Source: UBA11051 sp964390495
GTDB lineage: Bacteria > Armatimonadota > Zipacnadia > Zipacnadales > UBA11051
Assembly: GCA_964390495.1 (NCBI GenBank)
Contig: CAYMIN010000005.1
Coordinates: 62,001-126,000, forward strand
Direction of reading: 5' to 3'
Length of the DNA: 64,000 nucleotides
This document shows positions 9,133 through 18,080 of this stretch, piece after piece. The translations under genes and the position numbers were made by a program. The stretch's first letter is position 1; the number at the start of each line of letters is the position of its first letter. The notes under the pieces were generated by a model. The model was given only the letters and a program-made list of their open reading frames with translations, was not told where the DNA came from and ran no database searches.

Positions 9133-11616
9133 TCATTGCTCGCCCGGCGGCTTGGGTGGCTTGTCCGCATCGGCCCCGGGCTTCGGCGCCCCGCCGGCAG
9201 CACCGTCACCGGCGGTCGGGGGCGTCGGCGGCTTCGTAGTTGTGTCGGAGGTATTATCCGAGGCAGGCGGCGGCTTATGAGAGGAACTGGCGGCCGGGCC
9301 GTGCAAGCTGCAAGTTCCGGTTGGCCCTGCGCCTGCGGGGAAAGTGCGCTCGACAGTCTGTGGGCAATACGGCCCGGCGAGTTGCCCGGATTGGACGCAG
9401 ATAGTCACGGTGTGGCTGCCGCCGGTTGCAGGCGTCGGCGCGCGCGGGCCGGGAGCGGGCCTATCGGATACGCGGCCTGAAGAACCGGGACCGTGGATAC
9501 GGCAGGGCGGTGGCGGCGATTCGTCGGCGGCCAGAGTTCGTTCGACGGTACTGGGGCAGTACGGCGTTGCCCGCCCGCCGCTGCTAGTGCACACGGTGAT
9601 CGTCCGTTCCGGTGACTCTTGGGGTTTTTCTTCCTCCTCTTTCTTTTCATCCTCCACCTGCCCGCGTTTCGTGGCCTTTACCCCCGCGCCCTCCGGGTAC
9701 TTGCCCTTGTAGCCGCGCAGCTTCAGCGCCTGGGCCATGAACTTGGCGAATACCGGCGCACAGAAGCCGCCGCCGGAGGAGCCGCGCATCGGCTTGTAGT
9801 CGTCATTGCCGACCCACACCGCACAGGACAGGTCCGGGCTGTAGCCCACCCACCAGGCGTCACGACCGGCCTGGGTTGTGCCGGTCTTGCCGCATATCGG
9901 GTAGCCGGAAACCGCCGCCCGCCTGCCGGTGCCGGAGGTGACTACCGTGCGCATCATCGAGATCATGCTGATGGCGGTCGCCTTATTGATGACGCGTTTG
10001 CGCTCGGGTCTGAAAGTGACCAGCGTGTCACCGTGGGCATTCTCGATGCGTCGAATCAGCCGCGGTTTGGTGTACAGCCCGCCGCTGGCGAAGGTGCAGT
10101 AGCCGACGGCCTGCTCCAGCGGGGCCAGCTCCGAGGTGCCCAGAGCGATGGCCGGTACTGCCCGCAGCCGCTCCTCGGGCAAGCCCATCATCTGGGCGGC
10201 GGCTTTCTGGATGGTTTTAGATCCGAGCTTGCGCACGATGCGCACCGAGACTAAGTTGACCGACTGAGCCAGCGCCCAGCGTAGGGTGTAATTGCCCCCC
10301 TGCCGGGGCGAGTAGTTCTTAGGGCTCCAATACTTCCCCGGACCGACGCGAATACTTATCGCCGAACCGCTGAAGACTGAGTTCGGTCCATAGCCTTTCT
10401 CCAGTGCCGTGGCCCAGACATAGGGCTTGAATGAGGAACCCGGCTGGCGGCCATACAACGGAGGACCGGGATAGGCGCGGTTATACTGCACGTCTTCGTA
10501 GTCACCCACACCGCCGACTATCGCCAGGACATCGCCGGTGGCGACTTCTACGGCAGCCAGAGCGCCCTGGCCGGTCAGCCCGCCCTTGATGCTGTGCCTG
10601 CGGCGCAACGATTGGACCTGGTCAGAGAGCTCCTTCTCAGCGATTTTCTGCAGCCGGGTGTCGAGGGTGGTATAGATACGCATGCCGCCTTCGTAAACGG
10701 CCGCCACGCCGTACTGCTCACAAAGCTGGCGGACCACCAGGTGGGTGAAATACGGTGCTCGGAAAGCGGTGATGCCGCGTTCCCGTAGCGGCGCGAGGTT
10801 GGCTTGAATCTGGTGGTCATCGGCCTCCGCAGCCTGCGCCGAGGTAATATGGCCCATCTCAACCATGGCGTGCAGCACCTGGCGGCGGCGCTGCTTGGCT
10901 TGCTGCGGATGGCGGTAGGGGCTATAGGTCAGCGGCGAGCGGGGCAGGCCGGCCAGGAGCGTGGCCTCGGCCAGGGACAGGTCGCTGACATCTTTGTCAA
11001 AGAACATACGAGCTGCGACCTTGACGCCGTAAGCGCCATGGCCGTAATAGACTTCATTAAGATACATCTCCAACATCTCGTCTTTGGAGTAGCGGCGCTC
11101 AAGCTCCAGAGCCAGAATTGCCTCTTTGATTTTGCGGTCGAACGTCTTCTTGCGGCTGAGCCACATGTTGCGGACGAGCTGCTGGGTGATGGTGCTACCG
11201 CCCTGGCGGAGGCTGCGCTCGCGCAAGTTGACCCAGACTGCGCGCACAATGCCCTTGGGGTCCACGCCGCGATGCTGGTAGAAGGGGCGGTCCTCGATGG
11301 CGATGGTGGCCTGGCGCAGATGCAGCGGTATTTCCTGCAGATCTACCGGCTCGCGGTCCTCCTTGAAGACCCGGCCCAGTAGTGTATGGCTGGTCTTGCC
11401 GTCGGGCTCGACCTCGGTCGAGTAGATCTCGGTGGTCAGGCGTGGCCGGTAGGCGATCAGCTCCTCGGCATCAGGCAGCGCTTCGCGAACGGCCAAGAGT
11501 CCACCGGCGACCAAGCCGGTGCCGATGAAGCAGCAGGCCAGCACGAAGACGTTGACGTACCTGAGGAATGCCGAGTACTTGCGTACCCACGTGCGTGTTG
11601 CCACAGAGACCACCAT
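9133..11616 (-). CDS. Class A penicillin-binding protein (PBP1A family)
   Basis: An 827-residue bifunctional peptidoglycan synthase. A transmembrane anchor lies at about residues 22-43. The GT51 glycosyltransferase domain has EDRPFYQHRG (catalytic Glu108) and GGSTITQQLVRN. The transpeptidase domain has SSFK (Ser394), SVN (452-454) and KTGT (577-580). After residue 650 comes a KE-rich linker, then two Cys repeats with identical spacing (Cys676/687/705 and Cys740/751/769, gaps 11 and 18), and a Pro/Thr-rich tail. It polymerises and cross-links glycan strands in the periplasm. It heads the wall operon followed by PBP2. An extended -10 promoter lies only a few bases before the ATG (see the promoter entry), so the mRNA may be leaderless. 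Confidence 0.94.
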   Translation of the reverse strand: MVVSVATRTWVRKYSAFLRYVNVFVLACCFIGTGLVAGGLLAVREALPDAEELIAYRPRLTTEIYSTEVEPDGKTSHTLLGRVFKEDREPVDLQEIPLHLRQATIAIEDRPFYQHRGVDPKGIVRAVWVNLRERSLRQGGSTITQQLVRNMWLSRKKTFDRKIKEAILALELERRYSKDEMLEMYLNEVYYGHGAYGVKVAARMFFDKDVSDLSLAEATLLAGLPRSPLTYSPYRHPQQAKQRRRQVLHAMVEMGHITSAQAAEADDHQIQANLAPLRERGITAFRAPYFTHLVVRQLCEQYGVAAVYEGGMRIYTTLDTRLQKIAEKELSDQVQSLRRRHSIKGGLTGQGALAAVEVATGDVLAIVGGVGDYEDVQYNRAYPGPPLYGRQPGSSFKPYVWATALEKGYGPNSVFSGSAISIRVGPGKYWSPKNYSPRQGGNYTLRWALAQSVNLVSVRIVRKLGSKTIQKAAAQMMGLPEERLRAVPAIALGTSELAPLEQAVGYCTFASGGLYTKPRLIRRIENAHGDTLVTFRPERKRVINKATAISMISMMRTVVTSGTGRRAAVSGYPICGKTGTTQAGRDAWWVGYSPDLSCAVWVGNDDYKPMRGSSGGGFCAPVFAKFMAQALKLRGYKGKYPEGAGVKATKRGQVEDEKKEEEEKPQESPERTITVCTSSGGRATPYCPSTVERTLAADESPPPPCRIHGPGSSGRVSDRPAPGPRAPTPATGGSHTVTICVQSGQLAGPYCPQTVERTFPAGAGPTGTCSLHGPAASSSHKPPPASDNTSDTTTKPPTPPTAGDGAAGGAPKPGADADKPPKPPGEQ

Positions 11617-11621
11617 CCGCT

Positions 11622-11630
11622 ATTATAGCA
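11622..11630 (-). promoter_or_regulatory. Extended -10 promoter of the class A PBP gene
   Basis: On the minus strand TGCTATAAT is a perfect extended -10 element. It ends 6 bases before the ATG at 11616, so transcription should begin at or next to the start codon, predicting a leaderless mRNA. No good -35 lies 16-18 bases upstream, which is usual for extended -10 promoters. Alternatively the true start codon lies further downstream. Confidence 0.6.
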
Positions 11631-11677
11631 GTAATGGCGGTTTGTTGTATAGGGCACGACCGGGCGGCGGCGTCTGC

Positions 11678-11707
11678 TTGACACCGTGGCAGGCTAATGC
11701 CTAAAAT
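11678..11707 (+). promoter_or_regulatory. Sigma-70-type promoter of the SLBB export gene
   Basis: TTGACA at 11678-11683 and TAAAAT at 11702-11707, spacer 18 bases. It points at the SLBB protein gene at 11795. A perfect 10-bp direct repeat (GCACTGGTTC twice) follows at about 11726-11745 in the leader and could be a binding site. Confidence 0.55.
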
Positions 11708-11794
11708 GATGCGATACTAGCTAGGCACTGGTTCGCACTGGTTCGCGACGGGCCGCTTGGCGGTGGTGCCAGTCCAGAAGGCGGAGGCCGGAAG

Positions 11795-13474
11795 ATGCGG
11801 GATAGGTTAGAGAGATTGGCCAGGCTTGAGATTGCGCCAGCAGTGACCGTAGTCATACTTGCCTGGCTGCTGACGTGGTGTTGGCCGGCACATGCCCAGG
11901 CGCCTGTGGAGGACTACAGAGTCCAGCAGGGCGATGCGCTGCTGGTTTACGTCTTCGATGAGGAAGCGCTCAGCGGCGCCTACCCGGTGGGCGCCGATGG
12001 CACCATCCCGATGGCGATGGTGGGGCAGGTGGCGGTGGCCGGCAAGACACTTGCTGAGGTGCGCGACCTCTTGCGCCTGCGGTTGGGGCGGATAATCCAT
12101 GACCCGTTCGTCACCGTCGCGATTGATGACACCAAATCGGTGCGACAGGTGTTTGTGAGCGGCTATGTTGAGAAGCCGGGAGCGATGACGCTGCGGCCCG
12201 GCTCGAACGTGCGCGATGCCGTGGTTATGGCCGAGCCGGAGACGCGGGCGGACCTGGGTAAGGTGCGCCTGACCCGGCGTGGCGAGCAGTCGCTGGAGAT
12301 TGATCTCAGCGGCCTACGCGAGGACCGCATTCTGGCGGCGCCGGTGCCGGTGCACTACGGTGATGTCATCTACGTGCCGCGCCTGGAGAACGTCATATCA
12401 GTGCTGGGCGAAGTCACCCAGCCCGGGTCGGCGACCTTGCCGACAGGCGAGCGACTGACCGTACTGGAGGCGATCGGTAAGGTCGGCCAGGGCTTTGGCG
12501 CAGAGGCTGACACCAATACGGCTCTGTTGTTGCGTAAGGGCCTGGACCAGCCGATCACGATAGACCTGCGGGCCCTGCTCAAGGCAGGTGATGTATCACA
12601 GAACCACGAGCTGCAAGGCGGCGACGTGCTGCTGATACAGAAGGCCAGCGAGATAGCCGTGGTCGGCCAAGTCAACTCTCCTATCACGTTTTACTCGCCC
12701 GAGCCGGTCAAGCTCACTGAGGCAATCATCCGGGCGGGCGGGTTCAATGCCAACTCCGGTCTGGCTCAGGCCAAAATCTTCCGCGACGGCGAGTACATCC
12801 CCGTGGACCTCGAGAGTCTCTGGCAAGAAGGCGACATGAGCAGGAATGTCGCCCTACAGGCGGGGGATACGCTGATCGTGCCCGAGAAGGACCCTGAGGA
12901 AATCGTCCTACTGGGCGCGCTAACCAACGTCGGACCGGTCAACGTAGCCAACATGCGCAACACCAGCCTGCTCAAGATAGTGCTGATGGCCGGCCCGACC
13001 GAGAAGGCGGACTTGCGCAAAGTGCAGGTCTATCGCGGCGGCGAGCAGATGACGGTTAACCTCAAGAGCATCGAGGAACGAGGCGACATGTCTGCAGACG
13101 TCCAGCTCGAGCCCGGTGATGTGGTGCTGGTCAATGATGCGGACAAGGTCTATCTGATCGGCGCCTTTGGCAAGCCCGGAGTATATCCGTACGACCCGGA
13201 GCTGTCGCTGTTCGACTACCTGAGCACGGCGGCACTGGGCGCGGGCTTCGGCCACTCGACCGGCTCATTGGTGAGAGTCAAGGAGGACGGGGAGACGGAA
13301 GTAACCAAGATAGATATGTCCAAGATCAAGGAGGGACACCTGCCGCCTGATGTCACGGTGTTGGCAGGGGACATCATTTACTTCCCGCCGGTGCGCCCCT
13401 CGGAAGGCAAGACGGTATGGCAGTATATCCGGGAGAATCTGTGGCTTCTGCAGTTGCTCAATATCTGGGACTAG
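11795..13474 (+). CDS. Polysaccharide export protein with multiple SLBB domains (Wza-like)
   Basis: A 559-residue exported protein. A signal peptide ends near residue 35 (AHAQA). A polysaccharide-export (Poly_export) domain starts at DYRVQQGDALLVYVFDEE, with the typical DGTIPMAMVGQVAVAGKTLAEV and HDPFVTVAI segments. It is followed by about five SLBB beta-grasp repeats, each showing patterns such as VFVSGYVEKPGAMTL, ISVLGEVTQPGSATL and VYLIGAFGKPGVYPY. Such proteins form or line the outer-membrane channel for capsule or exopolysaccharide. No Wzc-like kinase, flippase or polymerase gene lies nearby, so this copy works with partners elsewhere. It is divergent from the PBP operon and has its own promoter. 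Confidence 0.88.
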   Translation: MRDRLERLARLEIAPAVTVVILAWLLTWCWPAHAQAPVEDYRVQQGDALLVYVFDEEALSGAYPVGADGTIPMAMVGQVAVAGKTLAEVRDLLRLRLGRIIHDPFVTVAIDDTKSVRQVFVSGYVEKPGAMTLRPGSNVRDAVVMAEPETRADLGKVRLTRRGEQSLEIDLSGLREDRILAAPVPVHYGDVIYVPRLENVISVLGEVTQPGSATLPTGERLTVLEAIGKVGQGFGAEADTNTALLLRKGLDQPITIDLRALLKAGDVSQNHELQGGDVLLIQKASEIAVVGQVNSPITFYSPEPVKLTEAIIRAGGFNANSGLAQAKIFRDGEYIPVDLESLWQEGDMSRNVALQAGDTLIVPEKDPEEIVLLGALTNVGPVNVANMRNTSLLKIVLMAGPTEKADLRKVQVYRGGEQMTVNLKSIEERGDMSADVQLEPGDVVLVNDADKVYLIGAFGKPGVYPYDPELSLFDYLSTAALGAGFGHSTGSLVRVKEDGETEVTKIDMSKIKEGHLPPDVTVLAGDIIYFPPVRPSEGKTVWQYIRENLWLLQLLNIWD

Positions 13475-13522
13475 CGGGGAAGCGGCTTGGCTACCCCGGT
13501 ACGGCTGTGGCTCAAATATACG

Positions 13523-13549
13523 GCGGCCCCGAGACTTGTTCGGGGCCGC
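13523..13549 (+). terminator. Strong GC hairpin after the SLBB gene
   Basis: GCGGCCCCGA (13523-13532) pairs perfectly with TCGGGGCCGC (13540-13549) around a 7-base loop. It lies between convergent genes (SLBB plus, response regulator minus). No T tract follows on the plus strand, so intrinsic termination is uncertain. Confidence 0.5.
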
Positions 13550-13601
13550 GCCGGTGTCAATCAGTCGCGATTGGTTGGGTGTTTGGGCGGGTGATGCTGT
13601 G

Positions 13602-14300
13602 TTATTGGGCCTCGGTATTGAAGCGATAGCCGGCATCGCGGATGGTAAGCACGTACTTGGGCGCGGAGGCGTTATCCTCGATCTTGCGGCGGAGATTGTA
13701 GATGTGAGTCTCAATCAGGCTCTGGTTACTATCCTCACGGCTCCAGACCTTCTCGAACAACTGGGGGACTGATAGCACGGCTCCCTCAGCCTCCACCAGG
13801 GCCAGCAAGAGCCGGAACTCTGTGGGGGTCAGGTCAATTCTCTGTTCGCCCTTGGTCACTTGATGGGTGTGCATGTCAAGCTGCAGGGGGCCGGCCGTCA
13901 CGAAGCGCTCGGTTGCGGCTTTGGCTGCATAGTCGGTTACGCGGCGCAGATGCGCCCGCACCCGGGCCAGCAATTCCTCCGACATGAACGGCTTGACCAT
14001 ATAATCATCCGCCCCGACCTCCAGCCCCAGCACGCGGTCCAGCTTCTCGCCACGCCCAGTCACCATAATAATCGGCACATTCGACTGGCGACGCATCTCG
14101 CGGCACACTGATATCCCGTCCATATCCGGCAACATGATGTCGAGGATCACCAGGTCGAAATCACCGGCGCTGAAGGCCTTTAGAGCCTCCTCGGCAAGGG
14201 TATAGGCCTCGGTGTCGTAGCCTTCCTGCTGCAAGCGCAAGGCCATGATTTCGACCGTAGTCGGGTCGTCTTCTACAATCAAGATCTTAGCGTTTCTCAT
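13602..14300 (-). CDS. OmpR/PhoB-family response regulator
   Basis: A 232-residue two-component regulator. The receiver domain has the acidic pair Asp11/Asp12, phosphoacceptor Asp54 in VILDIMLPD, the conserved Thr in MVTGR and the Lys in MVKPF. A winged-helix DNA-binding domain follows (RIDLTPTEFRLLLALVEAEG through THIYNLRRKIED and IRDAGYRF). The start at 14300 (MRNAKILIVEDD) fits the family and has a GGAGGAG upstream; an in-frame upstream start at 14354 adds an unlikely leader peptide. No histidine kinase is adjacent, so it is an orphan; the divergently transcribed heparinase-like gene shares its upstream region and is a candidate target. Confidence 0.9.
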   Translation of the reverse strand: MRNAKILIVEDDPTTVEIMALRLQQEGYDTEAYTLAEEALKAFSAGDFDLVILDIMLPDMDGISVCREMRRQSNVPIIMVTGRGEKLDRVLGLEVGADDYMVKPFMSEELLARVRAHLRRVTDYAAKAATERFVTAGPLQLDMHTHQVTKGEQRIDLTPTEFRLLLALVEAEGAVLSVPQLFEKVWSREDSNQSLIETHIYNLRRKIEDNASAPKYVLTIRDAGYRFNTEAQ

Positions 14301-14517
14301 GCGCGGTATCGGTACTCCTCCCCCAGAGTTGCGATACAAGTGAATAGTTCGCACGTCAAACGCCGGACTTCTGCGTTTCCTGAAAATCTCTCACGCACAG
14401 GCCGGCGCAGGAAACGAGCCGCCTCCAACGAAATCTAATAGTGCGTTGCGCAGCTAATACCATTTTAGAACCTTACTGGAGATTGTGTCAAACATAAATG
14501 CTCGACAGGAGTGGCCA

Positions 14518-17196
14518 ATGGCGAACCTGACGCGATTTGCACTGCTCATTACAGCGGTCACATTGCTGGTATCGGTAGGGGGCAATGGCATGTGCCAGAC
14601 GCAACATCCGGTCCTTGAGTACACGCGCTACAACGCCGACAGTATTGAGACGCTGAAGGCACAGACAGCTTACTTCATGCAGCTTTCCGCGGAGCAACTC
14701 CTATCTCTGGTGCCGACCCAAGCCGGCTTCTACTTCACCGGCTGCCCCAACTGCACCGGCGGGCAGCAGGAACACGGGCTGGCCTGGGACCCCAAGCAGC
14801 CTGACCAAGTACACTGTATCCACTGCGGCCAGGTGTATCCGAGTGAGCAGTACCCGACTATGGGCGTGCAGAAAGTGACCAGTCCGGCCGGCAATGAGCT
14901 GGAATACCCGTACTGGGAAGACAAAGACGGCTACAGATACTACTTCGAGTCATTCGGCGACTACGAGGCGCGGGAGAAGCTGGCGCAACAGGCCTATAAC
15001 ATGGCCTACGTCTATCATGTGACCCGCGAGAGCGAATATGCGCGGCGAGCAGCGCTAATACTCAACCGCTTCGCTGAAGTTTACCCCGACTACATATACA
15101 AGTTCGACTATCCCTTCCGCCAGAAGGTGCTCTATGATGGCGAGGTTGCTCCTGAAGACTTCCGAAGCGGGTTCCGCACCGCGCGTTGGGACTGGTGGGC
15201 GTATATGGATATCCCGGTTGACCTGGTCTTCGCCTATGACATGATCTACTCCAGCGGCGAACTGGACAAGCTAGCCGGTGCCGAGCAGAAAATCCGCAAT
15301 GACTTCTTCCTCACTGCCGCCGAGCAGGTTGCCGCCAACCGTGATACGCTGGGCAATATGAGTCCGGTGGCCTGGCGCGGGATGATCGTAGTGGCCCGGG
15401 TGCTGGGAAAGCCGGAATACCTCCACGAGGTTGTCAGCCGTCTGCAGCGCTTCTGCGCCGAGCAGTTCTACTACGACGGCATCTGGCGCGAGGGAGCGCC
15501 GTCCTACCATCAGCAGGTAATCGGCGGGCTGTCGTCCGTGTTCAGTTTGACCAAGGGCTATTCCGATCCGCAAGGCTATACCCACCCGGAAACCGGCGCG
15601 CGGCTCGACAATCTGGACCTGGGAGCCGGCTTGCCGGTAGTAGCGCGGGTAATTGCCTCCCTGGACAGTATGCGGCTGCCGAACGGTCGGCTGGCACCGG
15701 TGCACGATACCTGGTCCAGCAGCGGTCGGGGGCGGATCGAGGCATCCGGGCCGGTGCTGCTGCCGGCGCTGGGCCATGCTATCCTGGGTCGCGGTCAAGG
15801 TGATGACCAGATGCAGGTGCATCTGACCTGGTCCGGCGGCTACGGCCACACCCACTACGACGGCCTCAGCATGTTGATGTTCGCCAAGGGCGAAGAGATG
15901 CTGCCGGACCTGGGCTATACCCATACGCGCTACCGGGGCTGGACTCTAGCCACCGCCTCGCACAACAGTGTGGTGATAGACTGCGAGAATCAATACGCGG
16001 GCAGCAAGCCGCCTTCGGACGGCGCGCTGGAGTTCTTCGATGCCACCAGCCCGGACATGCAGGTGGTTGCCGCCAGCAACCCGCAGGTATATCCGGAAAA
16101 AGCGCAAAAATATACCCGGATGCTGGCGTTGGTCGGACTCGATCCGGCGAATGGGTACGTGGTTGATGCCTTTCTGGTAGGCGGCGGTCAGCAGCACGAC
16201 TATTTCATTCATGGCAGTGCCGACCGAACTCAGAGCCTCGCACTGGCAGGAGCCGACGGGCCGCTGCAGATGGAGCCGGTGGCCACGATGCTGCCCGAGG
16301 GTGTGGAGTGGCAGGAGCCTGAAGGCGAACACCATGGCGGCTGGGTCACGAAGCCGGGCTACGCATACGGCTTCCTTTCCGACAACCGCGTCGGCAGGCC
16401 GGCAGCCGGCGTGCAGCTTGCTCAACTCAAGTATGAGGATAGGGACCTGAGCACTCGCGTTTATCTGGTGACTGAGGCCGGGGACGAGCTTTACAGCGGT
16501 ACCAATCCGCAGGTAAGACCGGCCGGGCGAGATGATTCCAAGCTCGAGCAGTTCAATCGCCCCTATGTGATGCTGAGGCGGGCGGCCGGCGAGGCGCCAA
16601 GCCTGTTTGCCAGCATCTGCGAGCCGGTTGCCGGCTTGCCTATCATCAAGTCCGTCTCCGGACTGGAGACCGAGGGCGACGGCCGGGCGCTGGCGATTGA
16701 GACCGCCGACTTCACCGACATAATCGGCGTTTTCGCCACCGACCTCAAAGGCAGGTATGAGGGCGTCGAGTTCGGGATGTCCGGTCCGATGAGCCAGTTG
16801 CGCATCCGCCAGGGCGAGGTGATCAGAGCCTACGCCACCGGCATGGTATCCTACGGCAGGTTCATGCTGGACATCGGGCCGCTACGGGAGTCGAGACTCG
16901 TCGGTGTCGAGCGCGGGCCAGACGGCGGCGCCTTGCTGATTGACGCCGACTGGACACAGGTAGGCCCCACTGCCGGAACCGTGCTGGTGCTGGATCATGG
17001 CGATGGCTGGACGCACGGCTACACGGTGGCCTCGGTCGAGAAGGCCGGCGAGGGCAGCCGGATAATCACCGTCGAGGACCCGGGCTTGGAATATGATGCC
17101 GATACGCAGACGGCTCAGTACCAGTTCTTCCCACACCACGCCCACAACGGCGAGCACGTGGTCCGTTGGCAGGGCGCGGTGAACTACGAGAAGTAG
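14518..17196 (+). CDS. Secreted heparinase II/III-like polysaccharide lyase
   Basis: An 892-residue exported protein. ATG at 14518 is preferred over GTG at 14485 because AGGAG lies just upstream. The signal peptide covers about residues 1-25. Four cysteines in two CxxC pairs (76/79 and 100/103) form a zinc-ribbon-like insert. An alpha-helical toroid region (AYVYHVTRESEYARRAALILNRF onward) leads to WREGAPSYHQQVIGG, and then a beta-sandwich domain with GGYGHTHYDGLSMLMFAKGEEML and SHNSVVID, the signature of heparinase II/III C-terminal domains. Family members cleave uronic-acid-containing polysaccharides by beta-elimination in the periplasm or outside the cell. The exact substrate cannot be called. 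It is monocistronic as far as can be seen. Confidence 0.85.
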   Translation: MANLTRFALLITAVTLLVSVGGNGMCQTQHPVLEYTRYNADSIETLKAQTAYFMQLSAEQLLSLVPTQAGFYFTGCPNCTGGQQEHGLAWDPKQPDQVHCIHCGQVYPSEQYPTMGVQKVTSPAGNELEYPYWEDKDGYRYYFESFGDYEAREKLAQQAYNMAYVYHVTRESEYARRAALILNRFAEVYPDYIYKFDYPFRQKVLYDGEVAPEDFRSGFRTARWDWWAYMDIPVDLVFAYDMIYSSGELDKLAGAEQKIRNDFFLTAAEQVAANRDTLGNMSPVAWRGMIVVARVLGKPEYLHEVVSRLQRFCAEQFYYDGIWREGAPSYHQQVIGGLSSVFSLTKGYSDPQGYTHPETGARLDNLDLGAGLPVVARVIASLDSMRLPNGRLAPVHDTWSSSGRGRIEASGPVLLPALGHAILGRGQGDDQMQVHLTWSGGYGHTHYDGLSMLMFAKGEEMLPDLGYTHTRYRGWTLATASHNSVVIDCENQYAGSKPPSDGALEFFDATSPDMQVVAASNPQVYPEKAQKYTRMLALVGLDPANGYVVDAFLVGGGQQHDYFIHGSADRTQSLALAGADGPLQMEPVATMLPEGVEWQEPEGEHHGGWVTKPGYAYGFLSDNRVGRPAAGVQLAQLKYEDRDLSTRVYLVTEAGDELYSGTNPQVRPAGRDDSKLEQFNRPYVMLRRAAGEAPSLFASICEPVAGLPIIKSVSGLETEGDGRALAIETADFTDIIGVFATDLKGRYEGVEFGMSGPMSQLRIRQGEVIRAYATGMVSYGRFMLDIGPLRESRLVGVERGPDGGALLIDADWTQVGPTAGTVLVLDHGDGWTHGYTVASVEKAGEGSRIITVEDPGLEYDADTQTAQYQFFPHHAHNGEHVVRWQGAVNYEK

Positions 17197-17238
17197 GCAC
17201 GTGCGGTAGAATGCGCAATAGCGAGGAGGTGTTGGTGT

Positions 17239-17988
17239 ATGGCATATCCGAGATGCCTGCGAGTTCTGGCGGCGCTTGGCTTGGCTGCACTGGGCGTGTG
17301 CCCGCTTTCATGCGCAAAGCAAGAGGAGGCCGGCGAACCGGACTGGGCCGCGCAGAGCGACGCGATGGTTGACATGCTCGTCGCGCACTGGGAGTTGCAG
17401 GACCAGCGCGTAATCGCCGCGATGCGCAAGACCCCTCGGCATCTGTTTATTCCCGAGGAGGTGCGCCCGTACGCGTATGTTGATACACCGCTGCCGATTG
17501 GCAACCAGCAGACCATCTCAGCACCCTCGATAGTGGCCTTGATGACGGAGCTGCTGCAGCCCAAGCCGGAGCACATAGTCTTCGAGGTGGGCACCGGCTC
17601 GGGCTACCAGGCGGCGGTGCTGGCCGAACTGGTCGAGCATGTGTATTCGATAGAGATCGTCGAGCCACTGGCGTATTCGGCGCGGGCCAGATTGCGCGAG
17701 CTGGGCTACGAAAATGTCTCGGTGCGGGCTGGTGACGGCTATCGCGGCTGGCCCGCTCATGCTCCCTTCGACGGCATCATCGTCACCTGCGCGCCCAACC
17801 GCATACCGGAGCCGCTCGTCGAGCAACTCAAGGAGGGCGGACGGATGGTGATACCGGTCGGCGAGGCCGGCGGCCCGCAGGAGCTGTACCTGCTGACCAA
17901 GGAAGACGGCGAGATTGTGAAGAAATCGGTACTGCCGGTGATCTTCGTACCGATGACGGGAGAGGTCCAGCAAGGCCCAGGCGAATAG
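17239..17988 (+). CDS. pcm: Exported protein-L-isoaspartate O-methyltransferase
   Basis: A 249-residue PCMT. The usual cytosolic domain is preceded by a hydrophobic N-terminal segment (LRVLAALGLAALGVCPLSCA), which looks like a signal peptide with cysteines that could be lipidated, although the lipobox is atypical. The catalytic domain has the family hallmarks: IPEEVRPYAYVDTPLPIGNQQTIS, the SAM-binding motif VFEVGTGSGYQ, and VTCAPNRIPEPLVEQL. The enzyme methylates isoaspartyl residues in damaged proteins to start their repair. Export is unusual because SAM is cytosolic, so the mature protein may be membrane-anchored facing inward. It is followed by an envelope-stress sigma operon. Confidence 0.88.
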   Translation: MAYPRCLRVLAALGLAALGVCPLSCAKQEEAGEPDWAAQSDAMVDMLVAHWELQDQRVIAAMRKTPRHLFIPEEVRPYAYVDTPLPIGNQQTISAPSIVALMTELLQPKPEHIVFEVGTGSGYQAAVLAELVEHVYSIEIVEPLAYSARARLRELGYENVSVRAGDGYRGWPAHAPFDGIIVTCAPNRIPEPLVEQLKEGGRMVIPVGEAGGPQELYLLTKEDGEIVKKSVLPVIFVPMTGEVQQGPGE

Positions 17989-18029
17989 GAGATTCTTCTG
18001 CCCCTGGCGAGAGCATTTGCCTCAAATGG

Positions 18030-18059
18030 TGGAATCTACAAAGAGTTTGGCTCGTCATT
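18030..18059 (+). promoter_or_regulatory. Candidate ECF-sigma autoregulatory promoter
   Basis: TGGAATC at 18030-18036 and CGTCATT at 18053-18059. They resemble the GGGAATA / CGTCTCT pair shared by the two downstream Spy-like genes; the spacing is one base longer. It lies 21 bases before the sigma factor GTG start, which suggests autoregulation. It is weaker than the other two sites. Confidence 0.5.
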
Positions 18060-18080
18060 AAGATTGCGGGTTAGGGATTC

